64,000 bases of DNA from JBGMEA01 sp964444065 (GTDB taxonomy: Bacteria > Bacillota > Clostridia > Eubacteriales > Anaerofustaceae), in the NCBI GenBank assembly GCA_964444065.1, contig CAYUFL010000004.1, positions 12,405 to 76,404 of the forward strand, given 5' to 3'. The notes beneath the pieces were generated by a model. The model saw only the letters and a program-made list of their open reading frames with translations, was not told the origin of the DNA and ran no database searches. Each line of letters starts with the position of its first letter. Position 1 is the first letter of the stretch. Position numbers and translations under genes: made by a program. Below are positions 42,990 to 52,696 of the stretch, piece after piece.

Positions 42990-44411
42990 TTAATCGGACG
43001 TTGTATCGGTGGTCGTGTCGGTCGTCGTATCCGTCGTTGTATCGGTGGTTGTCGTATCGGTGGTGGTCGTTGTGTCTGTGGTTGTCGTATCTGTGGTCGT
43101 TGTGTCGGTCGCTTTAGGAATATAGGTAGCATCCTGGGAATCTTGTTTTACCGTAATGCCGAAATGTTCTTTGATGAACGTGACGCGCTCCGATTGTACC
43201 ACAATCCAATATGAGATACCGTTTAGATTTCCGTATGTACCGGGCATGGTATCGGTTGAGATGTTGGACGGGTTAAAATCTTTGAGCGTGAATGCCAATG
43301 TGGTAATCTGTTTGAACGACAAGTCTGTAGTCAAAATGTCAAAGGTTTTTGATGTCAACTGCGGCAGTTTCATGATGTTACTCGAACTGGTTACTTCATC
43401 AAACAGCACCAACATCAGTTTTTGCTGCATGGCAACACGGTCAATGTCTCCTCCGGTGTAGTCACGAAGCCGTGCAAGCGTGATGAACTGTTCTCCGTTC
43501 AGCGTCTGTGTCCCTTTTGCATAGGCAAGTGTGCCGTTATGATAGATGTTTTCGTCCAGAGTAAGGGTTACGCCGCCCAGGGTGTCAATGATTTCGGGGA
43601 CGCCGTCCATATCGACTTCCACATAATAGTGGATCGGAATGCCGCCCAGCAATTGACTGACTGTGCCTTCGAGGCATTTGACGCCTTCGTCAAAATAATC
43701 ATCCTCTGATTCCGCATTAAGCGAGCCGTAATAAAAACAGGAATTGATTTTATCTTTTCCGCTTCTGCCGTAGATACTCACGTAAGTATCTCGCGGGATC
43801 GAAATAATTTGGATTGCATTTGTTTTCAGATTAACAGAAACTAGCATGATCGTATCGGGTCGAAACGTCGTATATTCGCTTTCCCGCTCGACATTCTCAT
43901 CCAATCCGAAGAACAGGATATTAATAACATCGGTGTCGCCGAAAGAAATGTTTGAACTCAGGTTGTCATACAGTGTGGACTTAATCGCCAACTTCTGATA
44001 CTTTTTATTTCCGGATAAATCTCCGCTGAAATTACTCAGGCTGCCAAGACCGGTCCACATTAAGATGGTTGTCAAATTGCTTGCAATCAGAATACCTGCA
44101 ATCAGAACAGAACATACGGCAATCATCCATCGTTTGATTCTCTGTCGTTTGGTTATTTTCTTCTTCTTTTTTTTCTTTTTCCCTTTTGGTTCCGTCGGTA
44201 ATGCGGGTAACTTGCCTGATCCAACCATTGCATCCCCAGATATCGCTTTCGCCATATTCGGGGAGCTTGACTTTGATTCGGATTTTATTTGAGATGCGAC
44301 TGCGGCAGGATGCTTTGTCACCGTTGTCGGTTTCTTTTTCTTTTTACGTTTTTTAATATAGACTTTTTTTTCGCTCAGGCCGCTTTTGACCCTCGGATCT
44401 TTTTCTTTCAT
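42990..44411 (-). CDS. LytR-CpsA-Psr (LCP) family protein
   Basis: 473 residues. A very basic cytoplasmic N-terminus (runs of Lys) is followed by one membrane segment near 93-115 (WMIAVCSVLIAGILIASNL) and the extracellular LCP domain: FFGLDENV, RPDTIMLVSVN, IPRDTYVSI, and ARLRDYTGGDIDRVAMQQ. LCP enzymes transfer teichoic acid or capsule precursors from undecaprenyl carriers to peptidoglycan. The last 37 or so residues are almost only Thr and Asp in tandem TTTD/TTD units. uppP and murI elsewhere in the window belong to the same surface economy. Confidence 0.92.
   Translation of the reverse strand: MKEKDPRVKSGLSEKKVYIKKRKKKKKPTTVTKHPAAVASQIKSESKSSSPNMAKAISGDAMVGSGKLPALPTEPKGKKKKKKKKITKRQRIKRWMIAVCSVLIAGILIASNLTTILMWTGLGSLSNFSGDLSGNKKYQKLAIKSTLYDNLSSNISFGDTDVINILFFGLDENVERESEYTTFRPDTIMLVSVNLKTNAIQIISIPRDTYVSIYGRSGKDKINSCFYYGSLNAESEDDYFDEGVKCLEGTVSQLLGGIPIHYYVEVDMDGVPEIIDTLGGVTLTLDENIYHNGTLAYAKGTQTLNGEQFITLARLRDYTGGDIDRVAMQQKLMLVLFDEVTSSSNIMKLPQLTSKTFDILTTDLSFKQITTLAFTLKDFNPSNISTDTMPGTYGNLNGISYWIVVQSERVTFIKEHFGITVKQDSQDATYIPKATDTTTTDTTTTDTTTTTDTTTTDTTTDTTTDTTTDTTSD
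42993..43112 (-). repeat. Tandem Thr-Asp repeat in the LCP tail
   Basis: On the plus strand the DNA repeats units such as GTCGTATCGGTGGTT, coding on the minus strand for TTTD and TTTTD units. Such a tract can vary in length by slippage. In the protein it would make a flexible extracellular stalk or a glycosylated tail. Confidence 0.8.
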
Positions 44412-44637
44412 TCCATAACTCCAATACCTTGTGTCGATAATCCATATTATTATAACGCATAAAGCGATTATTGCGATACAATTTTAAAAAATTCTAATAA
44501 ACGCAAAGCGGCTTATTCTAAACCATTTTGCGTATCTCAAGGATCAAGAAAAGGTGCATTTTCATAAATGAGTGAATGAAAGTCATATGCAGTACCTCTC
44601 CTGCGGCTGCGCTGACGGAGAAGGAATGCCGATTTGC

Positions 44638-44666
44638 TTGACAAAATACAGCGTATGAAGTATAAT
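44638..44666 (+). promoter_or_regulatory. Promoter of valS
   Basis: A consensus sigma-A promoter: TTGACA (44638-44643), 17-bp spacer, TATAAT (44661-44666), just before the T-box leader. The 220 bp upstream of it (44412-44637) hold nothing else I can identify. Confidence 0.85.
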
Positions 44667-44672
44667 TTTGCC

Positions 44673-44925
44673 ATTCATAACCGATCAGATCGCAAAGAAA
44701 TGCGAAGATGCGGAGGAGTAGGCAGCCTGTATCAAACAGAGAGAAAGCGGAGGGTGAAAGCTTTCATGGGCATTCTGCCGAAAGTCGCCGCGGAGCACCG
44801 TTATTCTCACAGAACAGCGGCGGAGCCGGCACGTTACGCCGAAGAAAAGCGGATTCGTCTCGAATCAATGCGGGTGGTACCGCGGCATATTGCCGTCCTG
44901 CAACGATTGCGGGATTTTTTATTTG
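44673..44925 (+). ncRNA. T-box leader of valS, valine specifier GTC
   Basis: The conserved order is visible: GGAGGAGTAGG, CAGAGAGAAAGCGG, GGGTGAAAGC, then the specifier region CCGAAAGTCGCCGCGGAGC with GTC at 44784-44786, and the T-box TGCGGGTGGTACCGCGG (44869-44885). A terminator stem follows (TCCTGCAA with TTGCGGGA, then a T-run, 44896-44920). Uncharged tRNA-Val should bind the leader and prevent termination before valS. Confidence 0.92.
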
Positions 44926-44945
44926 CAAAAGAAAGGCAGGCCGTC

Positions 44946-47582
44946 ATGAAAGAGCTCAATAAAATTTATGAACCGAATGAAGTCGAAAGCAGAATTTACG
45001 AAATGTGGGAAAGCGGAGGGTATTTCAAACCCGAAGTGCATCCCGACGGAAAACCATATACCATCGTCATGCCGCCTCCCAATATAACGGGGCAGCTGCA
45101 TATCGGGCACGCGTTCGACGGTACATATCAGGATATTCTGACACGTTACAAGCGCATGCAGGGGTTCAGCGCGCTTTGGCTGCCGGGCGAAGACCACGCA
45201 AGCATTGCAACCGAAGTGAAGGTTGTGGAAAAGATACGTGCGGAAGAAGGCAAGACAAAGCAACAGATCGGGCGCGAAGCATTTCTTTCGCGGGCATGGG
45301 AGTGGTCCGATCATTATCGCGCGCGCATTGCAAAACAATTTCGTAAACTCGGTTCATCCTGCGACTGGAGCCGCGAACGGTTCACTATGGACGAAGGCTG
45401 TTCGGAAGCAGTCAAGGAAGCATTTCTAAAAATGTACAGCGACGGACTGATCTATCGCGCAAACCGCATTATTAACTGGTGCCCCGATTGCAAAACGGCA
45501 CTGAGCGATGCGGAAGTGGAATATGAAGAGCATGGCGGCAATCTGTGGCATATCAAATATCCGATCAAGGACAGTAACGAGTTTGTGATCGTTGCGACGA
45601 CACGTCCCGAAACGATGCTCGGGGATACGGCGGTGGCTGTGAATCCGACCGATGAACGGTATCTGCATCTGATCGGAAAAACTGCTATTCTGCCTTTGCT
45701 CAACCGTGAGATCCCGATTATCGCGGATGATTATGTGGAAAAAGATTTCGGAACGGGCTGCGTGAAAATTACACCGTGCCACGACCCGAATGACTTCGAA
45801 GTGGGCGTGCGGCACAATCTGGAACAGATACGCGTCATGAATGATGATGCGACCATCAATGCTTTCGGCGGAACATACGAAGGGCTTGACCGCTGTAGCG
45901 CGAGAAAGCAGATCGTATCCGATCTGGAAGCGCTCGGGCTGCTTGATAAGATCGAAGCGATCCAACACAACGTGGGCGCCTGCTATCGTTGCAGTACCGT
46001 CGTAGAACCGATTACCTCCATGCAGTGGTTCGTCAAAATGCAGCCGCTCGCAGATCCGGCAATTGATGTCGTGAAAAACGGAGAGGTGCAGTTTGTGCCC
46101 GACCGTTATAAAAAAATATATTTCAACTGGATGGAAAACATCCGTGATTGGTGCATCTCGCGCCAGCTGTGGTGGGGACACCGCATTCCCGCTTATTACT
46201 GTCAGGAATGCGGAGAAACTGTGGTTTCCAAAACAATGCCCGAAACCTGCCCGAAATGCGGACAACATACATTCAAGCAGGACGAAGATGTGCTCGATAC
46301 CTGGTTTTCTTCCGCGCTGTGGCCGTTCTCGACGCTTGGCTGGCCTGAAAAAACAGCGGACTTTGAAAAATATTATCCGAATGATGTGCTTGTAACTGCT
46401 TTTGACATCATCTTTTTCTGGGTGGCGCGCATGATTTTCTCCGGACTTTATCAGGCAGGCAGCGCTCCGTTCCATCATGTCTGCATTCACGGACTGGTTC
46501 GCGACGAGCTTGGCAGAAAAATGAGCAAATCTCTCGGCAACGGAGTCGATCCGCTCGATATCATCGAAAAATACGGTGCCGACGCGCTTCGTTTTACGCT
46601 GATTACAGGGAATTCTGCCGGAAACGACACCAGATGGCATGAAACGAAAGTGCAGTCAAGCCGAAATTTCGCGAACAAAATCAACAATGCGGCGCGCTTT
46701 ATCCTGATGAATTTGGAAGATTTTGATCCGAAAAGCACCATTGAGCGGAATGATCTGATCAATCTGGATAAATGGATTATCTCCCGTACCAATGAGATCG
46801 CCGCCGAAGTAACCGCGAATCTCGATAAATACGAACTCGGCATCGCGCTCGAAAAGCTGTATAACTTCATCTGGACGGAATTTTGCGACTGGTATATCGA
46901 ATTCGTGAAACCGAGATTGTATGCGGAGGATGCGACAGCAAAACACGCCGCGCAGTGGACACTGTATCATACATTTACCGATATCCTTAAACTGCTTCAT
47001 CCGTTCATGCCGTTTATTACAGAGGAAATCTATTCCCATATTGCAGATGACGAAAAACCGCTGATCGTGGCGCGGTGGCCTGTGTATACTGAAGAAAATA
47101 ATTATTCGACCGACCAAATGCAGGTGGATGCCATCGTCGAGGGTATCCGCGGCATCCGTAACGCACGTGCGGAGATGAATATACCGCCCTCCAAAAAAGC
47201 CACGCTGTACATTCAGCCGACGGAGGGGTCTGCATCCATCTACGAAGGCAATGAAGATATCTTTATGAAACTGGCTTCGGCGAGCGATGTGGAAATCATG
47301 AAAACGCAGACCGAAATCGAGAACGCACTCAGCATTGTGACGAACAATGCGAAATTCTTCATTCCTATGGGGGAACTCATCGACAGAGAAAAAGAAATTG
47401 CCCGTCTGCAAAAAGAAGAGCAGAAGATTCTTACGGAGATTGAAAGACTGAACGGCAAACTGCAGAACCCGAACTTCCTTGCCAAAGCACCGGAAAAGCT
47501 GGTTGCCGAAGAAAAAGAAAAGATGACGAAAAACGAAGCACTGCTTGCAGAGATTCGCGAAAGTATCGTGAAACTGGGATAA
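44946..47582 (+). CDS. valS: Valyl-tRNA synthetase
   Basis: 878 residues from the ATG at 44946, just after GAAAGGCAGG; an upstream frame to 44634 is the T-box leader and is not translated. HIGH is in PPPNITGQLHIGHAFDG near 41-57 and KMSKS in GRKMSKSLGNGVDP near 523-536. The editing domain (TTRPETMLGDTAVAV) is present. A C-terminal coiled coil begins near residue 815. Charges tRNA-Val; the editing site removes Thr. Confidence 0.97.
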   Translation: MKELNKIYEPNEVESRIYEMWESGGYFKPEVHPDGKPYTIVMPPPNITGQLHIGHAFDGTYQDILTRYKRMQGFSALWLPGEDHASIATEVKVVEKIRAEEGKTKQQIGREAFLSRAWEWSDHYRARIAKQFRKLGSSCDWSRERFTMDEGCSEAVKEAFLKMYSDGLIYRANRIINWCPDCKTALSDAEVEYEEHGGNLWHIKYPIKDSNEFVIVATTRPETMLGDTAVAVNPTDERYLHLIGKTAILPLLNREIPIIADDYVEKDFGTGCVKITPCHDPNDFEVGVRHNLEQIRVMNDDATINAFGGTYEGLDRCSARKQIVSDLEALGLLDKIEAIQHNVGACYRCSTVVEPITSMQWFVKMQPLADPAIDVVKNGEVQFVPDRYKKIYFNWMENIRDWCISRQLWWGHRIPAYYCQECGETVVSKTMPETCPKCGQHTFKQDEDVLDTWFSSALWPFSTLGWPEKTADFEKYYPNDVLVTAFDIIFFWVARMIFSGLYQAGSAPFHHVCIHGLVRDELGRKMSKSLGNGVDPLDIIEKYGADALRFTLITGNSAGNDTRWHETKVQSSRNFANKINNAARFILMNLEDFDPKSTIERNDLINLDKWIISRTNEIAAEVTANLDKYELGIALEKLYNFIWTEFCDWYIEFVKPRLYAEDATAKHAAQWTLYHTFTDILKLLHPFMPFITEEIYSHIADDEKPLIVARWPVYTEENNYSTDQMQVDAIVEGIRGIRNARAEMNIPPSKKATLYIQPTEGSASIYEGNEDIFMKLASASDVEIMKTQTEIENALSIVTNNAKFFIPMGELIDREKEIARLQKEEQKILTEIERLNGKLQNPNFLAKAPEKLVAEEKEKMTKNEALLAEIRESIVKLG

Positions 47583-47793
47583 TGGATTCCGTTTTGTCAG
47601 ACATGCGATCACTTGTCTGATCGATTCGAAAGTATAAAATAATAAACCGAAAAACGCGGGAAGGGCTTATCTGCCGTCCCGTTTTGATGTGCAATTTGTT
47701 ATTTTTCTGCAACATATCGGTATGGTTTTTTATCTTATTGTGATATGATAAACCCAAAATTGATAAGAGACTCCGTTTGGAAGGGTTGGATTT

Positions 47794-48564
47794 ATGATAT
47801 TTTATTTTTCAGGCACAGGCAATTCGCTGTATGCCGCAAAGAAAATCGCGCAGGAACAGGATCTGCAACTGGTCAGTATTGCGGAAGAACTGTTAAAAGA
47901 AAACAACGATTTTATATATGAATGCAAAGAAGACGAACCTGTCGGATTTGTATATCCCATCTACGCATGGGGACCGCCGCAAATCGTGATTGACTTTATT
48001 TCCAAGATGACGCTGAGCGGCGGCAAACCATATTTGTTCGCGCTGAGCACCTGCGGAGACGAGGAAGGGATGTCAACCGAGTTGATCCTGAAGCAGGCGC
48101 TTGCCGCAAAAGAGTTTACACTTGACAGTGCATTTACCATCCGCATGCCGAACAATTACGTCATCGGCTTTGATCCCGATCCGAAAACAATCGAAGAAAT
48201 CAAATTATCCGACGCGGAACGCGCCATGTTGCGTATCAATTCGGTCATCAGCCACAAAGACAGAGGCGTGTTTGATCTGCTTCCGGGTTCCTCTCCGAAA
48301 CTGAAATCAAAGCTGATCCATCCGCTGTTTGTACGGTTTGCTTCGGCTACGAAAAAATTCAGCGCGACCGACGCCTGCACAGCCTGCGGACTGTGCGAAG
48401 AAATCTGCCCTGTCAAAGCGATCAAAGTGGACGGGAAACCAAAATGGGTCAAGAAGAAATGCACGCAGTGTCTTGCCTGCATCAACCGATGTCCTGTAGC
48501 TGCCATCCAGCACGGACCCAAAACGGAAATGCGCGGGCGATATGTGCATCCGGATTTGAAATAA
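47794..48564 (+). CDS. EFR1-family flavodoxin/ferredoxin fusion
   Basis: 256 residues. The front is a flavodoxin-like domain (IFYFSGTGNSLYAAKKIA, VYPIYAWGPP) and the back carries two 4Fe-4S groups (CTACGLCEEICPVKAI, CTQCLACINRCPVAAI). Such EFR1 proteins are abundant in anaerobic Firmicutes and are assumed to move electrons in the cytoplasm. It stands alone, with a terminator after it. Confidence 0.92.
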   Translation: MIFYFSGTGNSLYAAKKIAQEQDLQLVSIAEELLKENNDFIYECKEDEPVGFVYPIYAWGPPQIVIDFISKMTLSGGKPYLFALSTCGDEEGMSTELILKQALAAKEFTLDSAFTIRMPNNYVIGFDPDPKTIEEIKLSDAERAMLRINSVISHKDRGVFDLLPGSSPKLKSKLIHPLFVRFASATKKFSATDACTACGLCEEICPVKAIKVDGKPKWVKKKCTQCLACINRCPVAAIQHGPKTEMRGRYVHPDLK

Positions 48565-48570
48565 CAAGAA

Positions 48571-48595
48571 GCACCCGGATTTCGGGTGTTTTTTT
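48571..48595 (+). terminator. Terminator of the EFR1 gene
   Basis: CACCCG and CGGGTG around a GATTT loop, followed by seven T. Confidence 0.75.
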
Positions 48596-48678
48596 GATAG
48601 AGATGCAGAAGTGCGTTGCCTTGATGCTCGGATTTATTGTATACTTGTGTATATAATCATTCCATAAGGAGTCACTGA

Positions 48679-49041
48679 ATGATCAATTCAAACGATTATT
48701 ATCCGCAGCCGATTCAATGGGGTAAAATTATTGCCGGATTGATTTTATTTTTCCCGATCGGATTTTATTTCATATGCGATGAATACCGTAAAAAACGAAG
48801 TCTTTGGGAATACGGAAGCGTATTGAAAAAGCTTGCATGGGTTTTTGTAGGTTTTGCCGGTCTTACCGCTCTCATGCTTACCTTTTTCCCGCTGGCATAC
48901 GCAGACGGTACAGTGATGATCGGTTGGCAGAAGGAAATCCTGAAATTTGCTTGCGCGCTTGTCTATATCGGTATCGGGGCTGCCTTTTATTTTTCCGGCG
49001 TGAAGAAAATGAAGATGGCAGAATCCCGGACGGAACGTTGA
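48679..49041 (+). CDS. Small uncharacterised membrane protein
   Basis: 120 residues with three hydrophobic segments (IIAGLILFFPIGFYFI, VFVGFAGLTALMLTFF and FACALVYIGIGAAFYF) and a basic C-terminus. ATG behind AAGGAG. No recognised family. Confidence 0.7.
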   Translation: MINSNDYYPQPIQWGKIIAGLILFFPIGFYFICDEYRKKRSLWEYGSVLKKLAWVFVGFAGLTALMLTFFPLAYADGTVMIGWQKEILKFACALVYIGIGAAFYFSGVKKMKMAESRTER

Positions 49042-49174
49042 TTGAAGGGGCTGGGCAGGTTTTCATATGTTTGTCGGAATCACAGTTGATTGGACTGAAA
49101 CGCGAACGCAGTATCATCATTTGATATCAAACGGTTGATACGCGCATGACTGCTCCGAGCACGAAAGGAACACG

Positions 49175-49861
49175 ATGAAATACGATGTCATTTTTTTTGA
49201 TGCGGACGATACGCTTTTTGACTTTCAGCAGTCGGAAGCGGTTGCTTATCGCAATGCCATGCAGGCTTTTCGTCTGCCGTATGCAGGGACAGAACATTAT
49301 AATATTTACAGGGATCTCAACCATGCCATCTGGCAAGAATTCGAGGAGGGCAAAATCAGTCAGCCCGTCCTTAAAACCGAGCGGTTTCGTCGGCTTGCCG
49401 CGCGTCTCGGTGCCTCGTTTGATGCGGGGGCATTCGCAAAAGAATTTATGTATCAGCTCTCGCTTGCCTCGATTCTTTACGATGAAACACTGCCTTTGGT
49501 GTCTCGTCTGAAACAGCATGCAAAACTGCTGATTGTGACAAACGGACTGAGAGACGTGCAGGATCTTCGGGTTCGCGGTTCTGTGCTGGCGGATTCTCTG
49601 AGCGGCGTGATTATCTCTGAGGAAGCAGGCGTGGCGAAGCCGGATCCTGCCATTTTCGAGCTTGCCGCGCTCGCGGCGGGAGAATCGGACAAATCGAAAA
49701 TGCTGATGGTAGGAGACGGGCTGAAGACGGATATTCTGGGAGGAATCAATTACGGGATCGATACCTGTTGGTTCAATCCCAAGAAAGCCGAGAATAACAG
49801 CGGGATTGTGCCGACCTACGAAATCGGCGAACTGAAAACAATTACCGAAATCGTGAAATAA
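49175..49861 (+). CDS. YjjG-type HAD phosphatase (noncanonical pyrimidine nucleotidase)
   Basis: 228 residues. HAD motif I is FFDADDTLFDF with nucleophile Asp9 and Asp11, motif II is IVTNG, Lys in KPDPAIF, and motif IV MVGDGLKTDI. The YjjG branch removes phosphate from damaged pyrimidine nucleotides, cleaning the pool. The DADDT form (rather than DxDGT) is typical for YjjG. Single gene. Confidence 0.9.
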   Translation: MKYDVIFFDADDTLFDFQQSEAVAYRNAMQAFRLPYAGTEHYNIYRDLNHAIWQEFEEGKISQPVLKTERFRRLAARLGASFDAGAFAKEFMYQLSLASILYDETLPLVSRLKQHAKLLIVTNGLRDVQDLRVRGSVLADSLSGVIISEEAGVAKPDPAIFELAALAAGESDKSKMLMVGDGLKTDILGGINYGIDTCWFNPKKAENNSGIVPTYEIGELKTITEIVK

Positions 49862-49862
49862 G

Positions 49863-49900
49863 AAACACGCATATGATAATCAATATGCGTGTTTACTTTT
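49863..49900. terminator. Bidirectional terminator
   Basis: AAACACGCATAT and ATATGCGTGTTT form a perfect 12-bp stem; a T-run follows. It separates the HAD gene and the convergent GGDEF gene. Confidence 0.85.
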
Positions 49901-49940
49901 TTTACATTCACCTTTTTGGTTGCCGCGTGCATATCACATT

Positions 49941-50834
49941 TTAATATTCGACACGGTTTCTGCCATTCGCTTTTGCTTCGTACATTTTTTTGTCGGCGAT
50001 TGCAATCAAATCTTCGATGTTTTGGGTGCGGTCGGCTTTTACGCAGCAGATCCCGAAGCTTGCTGTGATGTGAAGTTGATTCCCGTTGCAGTTCCATTCG
50101 CCTGCCTCCACTGCCGCACGCATCATTTCTGCAATTTCCTTGGCTGTTTCAAGATAAGCACCGGGAAGGCAAATCAGAAATTCTTCTCCGCCGTAACGCG
50201 CAACCCAGTCGCTGTTGCGCTTGATGCAGCTGTTTAAGGTCTGTGCAACATGCTTGAGCATGCAGTCGCCGCTGAGGTGCCCGTAAGTGTCATTGATATT
50301 TTTAAATAGATCCAGATCTACCATGATCACTGCGATGTATTCCGAAAGCAGTGCACAGTTAATTAAGTCCACCGGCAGCTTTTCGTCGATATAGCGACGG
50401 TTATATATTCCTGTCAGTGCGTCTTTAGAAGAGAGCTGATTCATATGGTCGATCAGAGCATGCAGCTCTGCCAATTGGCGCTCGTTTTCTGTGTTGATTC
50501 CGACAGACATACTTTGCGTGGTTTCTTTTAGAATTTCCAGCACAACGATTCTGTCAGGCAGATTGATCGGGATTGCAATGATCAAATAGGTTTTTTCTTC
50601 CAAATACTCGATTTTGATATATGTCTTTCTGTCATGATACGCGCGGATCGATATGCAGTTGTCGCAGACGCGATTATTTTTCCAGAAATCAAAACAATGC
50701 AGTTCGGGATTGGTGACTTCTCCGTTTTCGAACTGAATGACATTTTTATTGATCGGGTCGACAAATCGGACGATATCGCAAATTTCATCCAATACGTTCA
50801 GGTCATTCATCAATATTCGTTTATCGTCTTCCAT
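49941..50834 (-). CDS. Diguanylate cyclase with N-terminal PAS-like sensor
   Basis: 297 residues. The C-terminal GGDEF domain has GGEEF in RYGGEEFLICLPG near 213, and RNSD five residues before it, an intact inhibitory I-site. The substrate loop LDLFKNINDTYGHLSGD is complete, so an active cyclic-di-GMP synthase is expected. The front (CDNCISIRAY, then TYLIIAIPINLPDRIVVLEIL) looks like a PAS domain with a conserved Cys pair; a heme or metal is possible. No membrane segment. Confidence 0.92.
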   Translation of the reverse strand: MEDDKRILMNDLNVLDEICDIVRFVDPINKNVIQFENGEVTNPELHCFDFWKNNRVCDNCISIRAYHDRKTYIKIEYLEEKTYLIIAIPINLPDRIVVLEILKETTQSMSVGINTENERQLAELHALIDHMNQLSSKDALTGIYNRRYIDEKLPVDLINCALLSEYIAVIMVDLDLFKNINDTYGHLSGDCMLKHVAQTLNSCIKRNSDWVARYGGEEFLICLPGAYLETAKEIAEMMRAAVEAGEWNCNGNQLHITASFGICCVKADRTQNIEDLIAIADKKMYEAKANGRNRVEY

Positions 50835-50973
50835 TTTGCCTCATCTTCCGCATGAATACGGAGTATTGTTTGATCATGCAGCTTATTTTTTAGATTCATT
50901 ATAGCGACAACAAACTCGGTTTGTCAAATGAATTATACATTTTTTAAAAATCGAGGCGAGCCGTCCTGTTGTT

Positions 50974-50999
50974 AAAAAAAGAGTGCCTGCGGCACTCCT
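50974..50999 (-). terminator. Terminator of the acyl-CoA ligase gene
   Basis: In the minus direction GAGTGCC-GCA-GGCACTC is followed by seven T; it lies just past the stop of the ligase. Confidence 0.85.
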
Positions 51000-51010
51000 G
51001 TACACAGTGA

Positions 51011-52678
51011 TTATGCGGTTTCGATTTTGGCGGCACTTGCCAATCCAAGTTGTTCAATGGCATCTTCGCGCATCTTGAATTTCTGTATTTTTCCGCTTGC
51101 CGTCATCGGAAAAGATGTTACGAATGCAACATATTGCGGGATTTTGTGTTTGGCGACATTCTCTTTCACGAACTCTTTGACTTCTTCTTCCGTCAGCAGC
51201 GCATCTTCAATTGCGATAATGCATGCCATGACGACTTCGCCGTAGCGTTCGTCCGGCACACCGATCACCTGCACGTCTCTGATCTGCGGATGGGTATAAA
51301 GCAGTTCTTCCAGTTCTTTCGGGTAAATATTCTCTCCGCCGCGGATGATCATGTCTTTGATTCTGCCCGTGATATGGTAATATCCGTCGTCATCCTGCAT
51401 GGCAAGATCGCCCGTATGCAGCCAACCTTCGGCGTCAATGGCAAGAGCTGTGGCTTCCGGCATGTTGTAGTAACCCTTCATGATGTTGTATCCGCGTGCC
51501 ACAAATTCTCCCGGTGTGTTTCGCGGAAGTTCTTTGTTTGTCTCCGGATCCACGATGCGGCATTCAATGTGAGGAAGTGCCCGTCCGACGGTTTTAACGC
51601 GTACTTCAAGCGGATCGTCCGTGGTCGTCTGCGTGCAGACAGGGGAAGCCTCGGTCTGCCCGAAGGCGATGGTGATTTCCGGCATATGCATCTTGTCCAC
51701 CACCTGGCGCATGACTTCGATCGGGCAGGGGGAACCTGCCATAATACCGGTGCGCATGCTGGAAAAGTCGAATTCCTTGAACCGTTCATGGTTGAGCATG
51801 GCGATATACATGGTAGGCACCCCGTGCACGGCGGTACATTTTTCGTCCTGCAGTGCCTGCATGACGGTGAGCGGATTGAAATGATCGATCAGTACGATCG
51901 TTGTGCCGTGTGTAATGGCAGCGGTTACGCCGAGCACACAGCCAAAGCAGTGGAACAGCGGAACGGGAATGCACAGACGGTCGTTGTGGGTAAATTTCAT
52001 GCAGTCACCGATGGCTTTGCCGTCATTGACGACATTGTAATGGGTGAGCATCACGCCTTTCGGAAATCCTGTCGTACCAGATGTATACTGCATGTTCACA
52101 ACATCATGCAGAGCGGTGCGCTGTTCTGCGAGTTTCAGCTCGAAATCGCTGACGTAATCCGCAAATTCGTAAAGCTGCGAGAAGTTGAACATGCCGTCCA
52201 CTTTTTCGTCCTCGAGATAGATGATGTTTTTCAGATGCGGGTACTCTTCGCTTTCCAGCTCTCCCGGTGCGGAAAATTCCAGTGTCGGACAGAGTTTGTT
52301 GATCATTTCGACATAATCGACTTCCTTCGTGCCCTTGGACATAATCAGTGTCATGGAGTCGGACTGCTTGAGCAGGTAGTTCAGTTCGAAATTACGGTAA
52401 TTGGTATTGACCGTGACCATGACGGCTCCGATGCGTGCGGTGGCAAACATGGTGAGTATCCATTCGGGATAGTTGGTTGCCCAGATTGCCACATGATCGC
52501 CTTTTCCGATACCGATGGCGTACAAGCCTTTGGCGACTTTATTGACTCTGTCCCGAAATTCCCGATAGTCCCAGCGGATATTTTTTTCGGGGCAGACGAT
52601 TGCTTCGTTTTTCGGATATAATTCTGTAATTTCATCCAGTTTTTGACCGAACGTCTGATTCAATAATTCATAGCTCAT
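51011..52678 (-). CDS. AMP-dependent acyl-CoA synthetase/ligase
   Basis: 555 residues from the ATG at 52678 behind GGAGGAATT; a longer frame to 52783 lies in the leader. The adenylate-forming core reads YTSGTTGFPKGVMLTHYN (P-loop, near 196), then FGQTEASPVC, GWLHTGDLAMQDDDGYYHITGRIKD (quoted by parts GWLHTGD and ITGRIKD), GGENIYPKE and the catalytic Lys in TASGKIQKFKMR. It joins a fatty or other acid to CoA. Medium- or long-chain acyl-CoA ligases of this FadD type match best. A leucine-type T-box controls it, which is unusual; the substrate may be branched-chain. Confidence 0.92.
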   Translation of the reverse strand: MSYELLNQTFGQKLDEITELYPKNEAIVCPEKNIRWDYREFRDRVNKVAKGLYAIGIGKGDHVAIWATNYPEWILTMFATARIGAVMVTVNTNYRNFELNYLLKQSDSMTLIMSKGTKEVDYVEMINKLCPTLEFSAPGELESEEYPHLKNIIYLEDEKVDGMFNFSQLYEFADYVSDFELKLAEQRTALHDVVNMQYTSGTTGFPKGVMLTHYNVVNDGKAIGDCMKFTHNDRLCIPVPLFHCFGCVLGVTAAITHGTTIVLIDHFNPLTVMQALQDEKCTAVHGVPTMYIAMLNHERFKEFDFSSMRTGIMAGSPCPIEVMRQVVDKMHMPEITIAFGQTEASPVCTQTTTDDPLEVRVKTVGRALPHIECRIVDPETNKELPRNTPGEFVARGYNIMKGYYNMPEATALAIDAEGWLHTGDLAMQDDDGYYHITGRIKDMIIRGGENIYPKELEELLYTHPQIRDVQVIGVPDERYGEVVMACIIAIEDALLTEEEVKEFVKENVAKHKIPQYVAFVTSFPMTASGKIQKFKMREDAIEQLGLASAAKIETA

Positions 52679-52696
52679 TACAATTCCTCCGATATT

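Noticed and set aside
42990..43115. Possible CRISPR-like or minisatellite array
   Set aside because: The repeats are short, contiguous, in frame, and encode the Thr-Asp tail of the LCP protein; there are no spacers.
44634..44945. 104-codon extension of valS upstream of 44946
   Set aside because: This sequence is the promoter and T-box leader, with specifier, T-box and terminator; it is non-coding.
45426..46640. 404-codon open frame antisense to valS
   Set aside because: Shadow of the high-quality valS reading; no motifs.
51050..52621. 523-codon open frame on the plus strand inside the acyl-CoA ligase gene
   Set aside because: It is the antisense shadow of a gene with full family motifs; the translation is His/Cys/Phe-rich with no domain.
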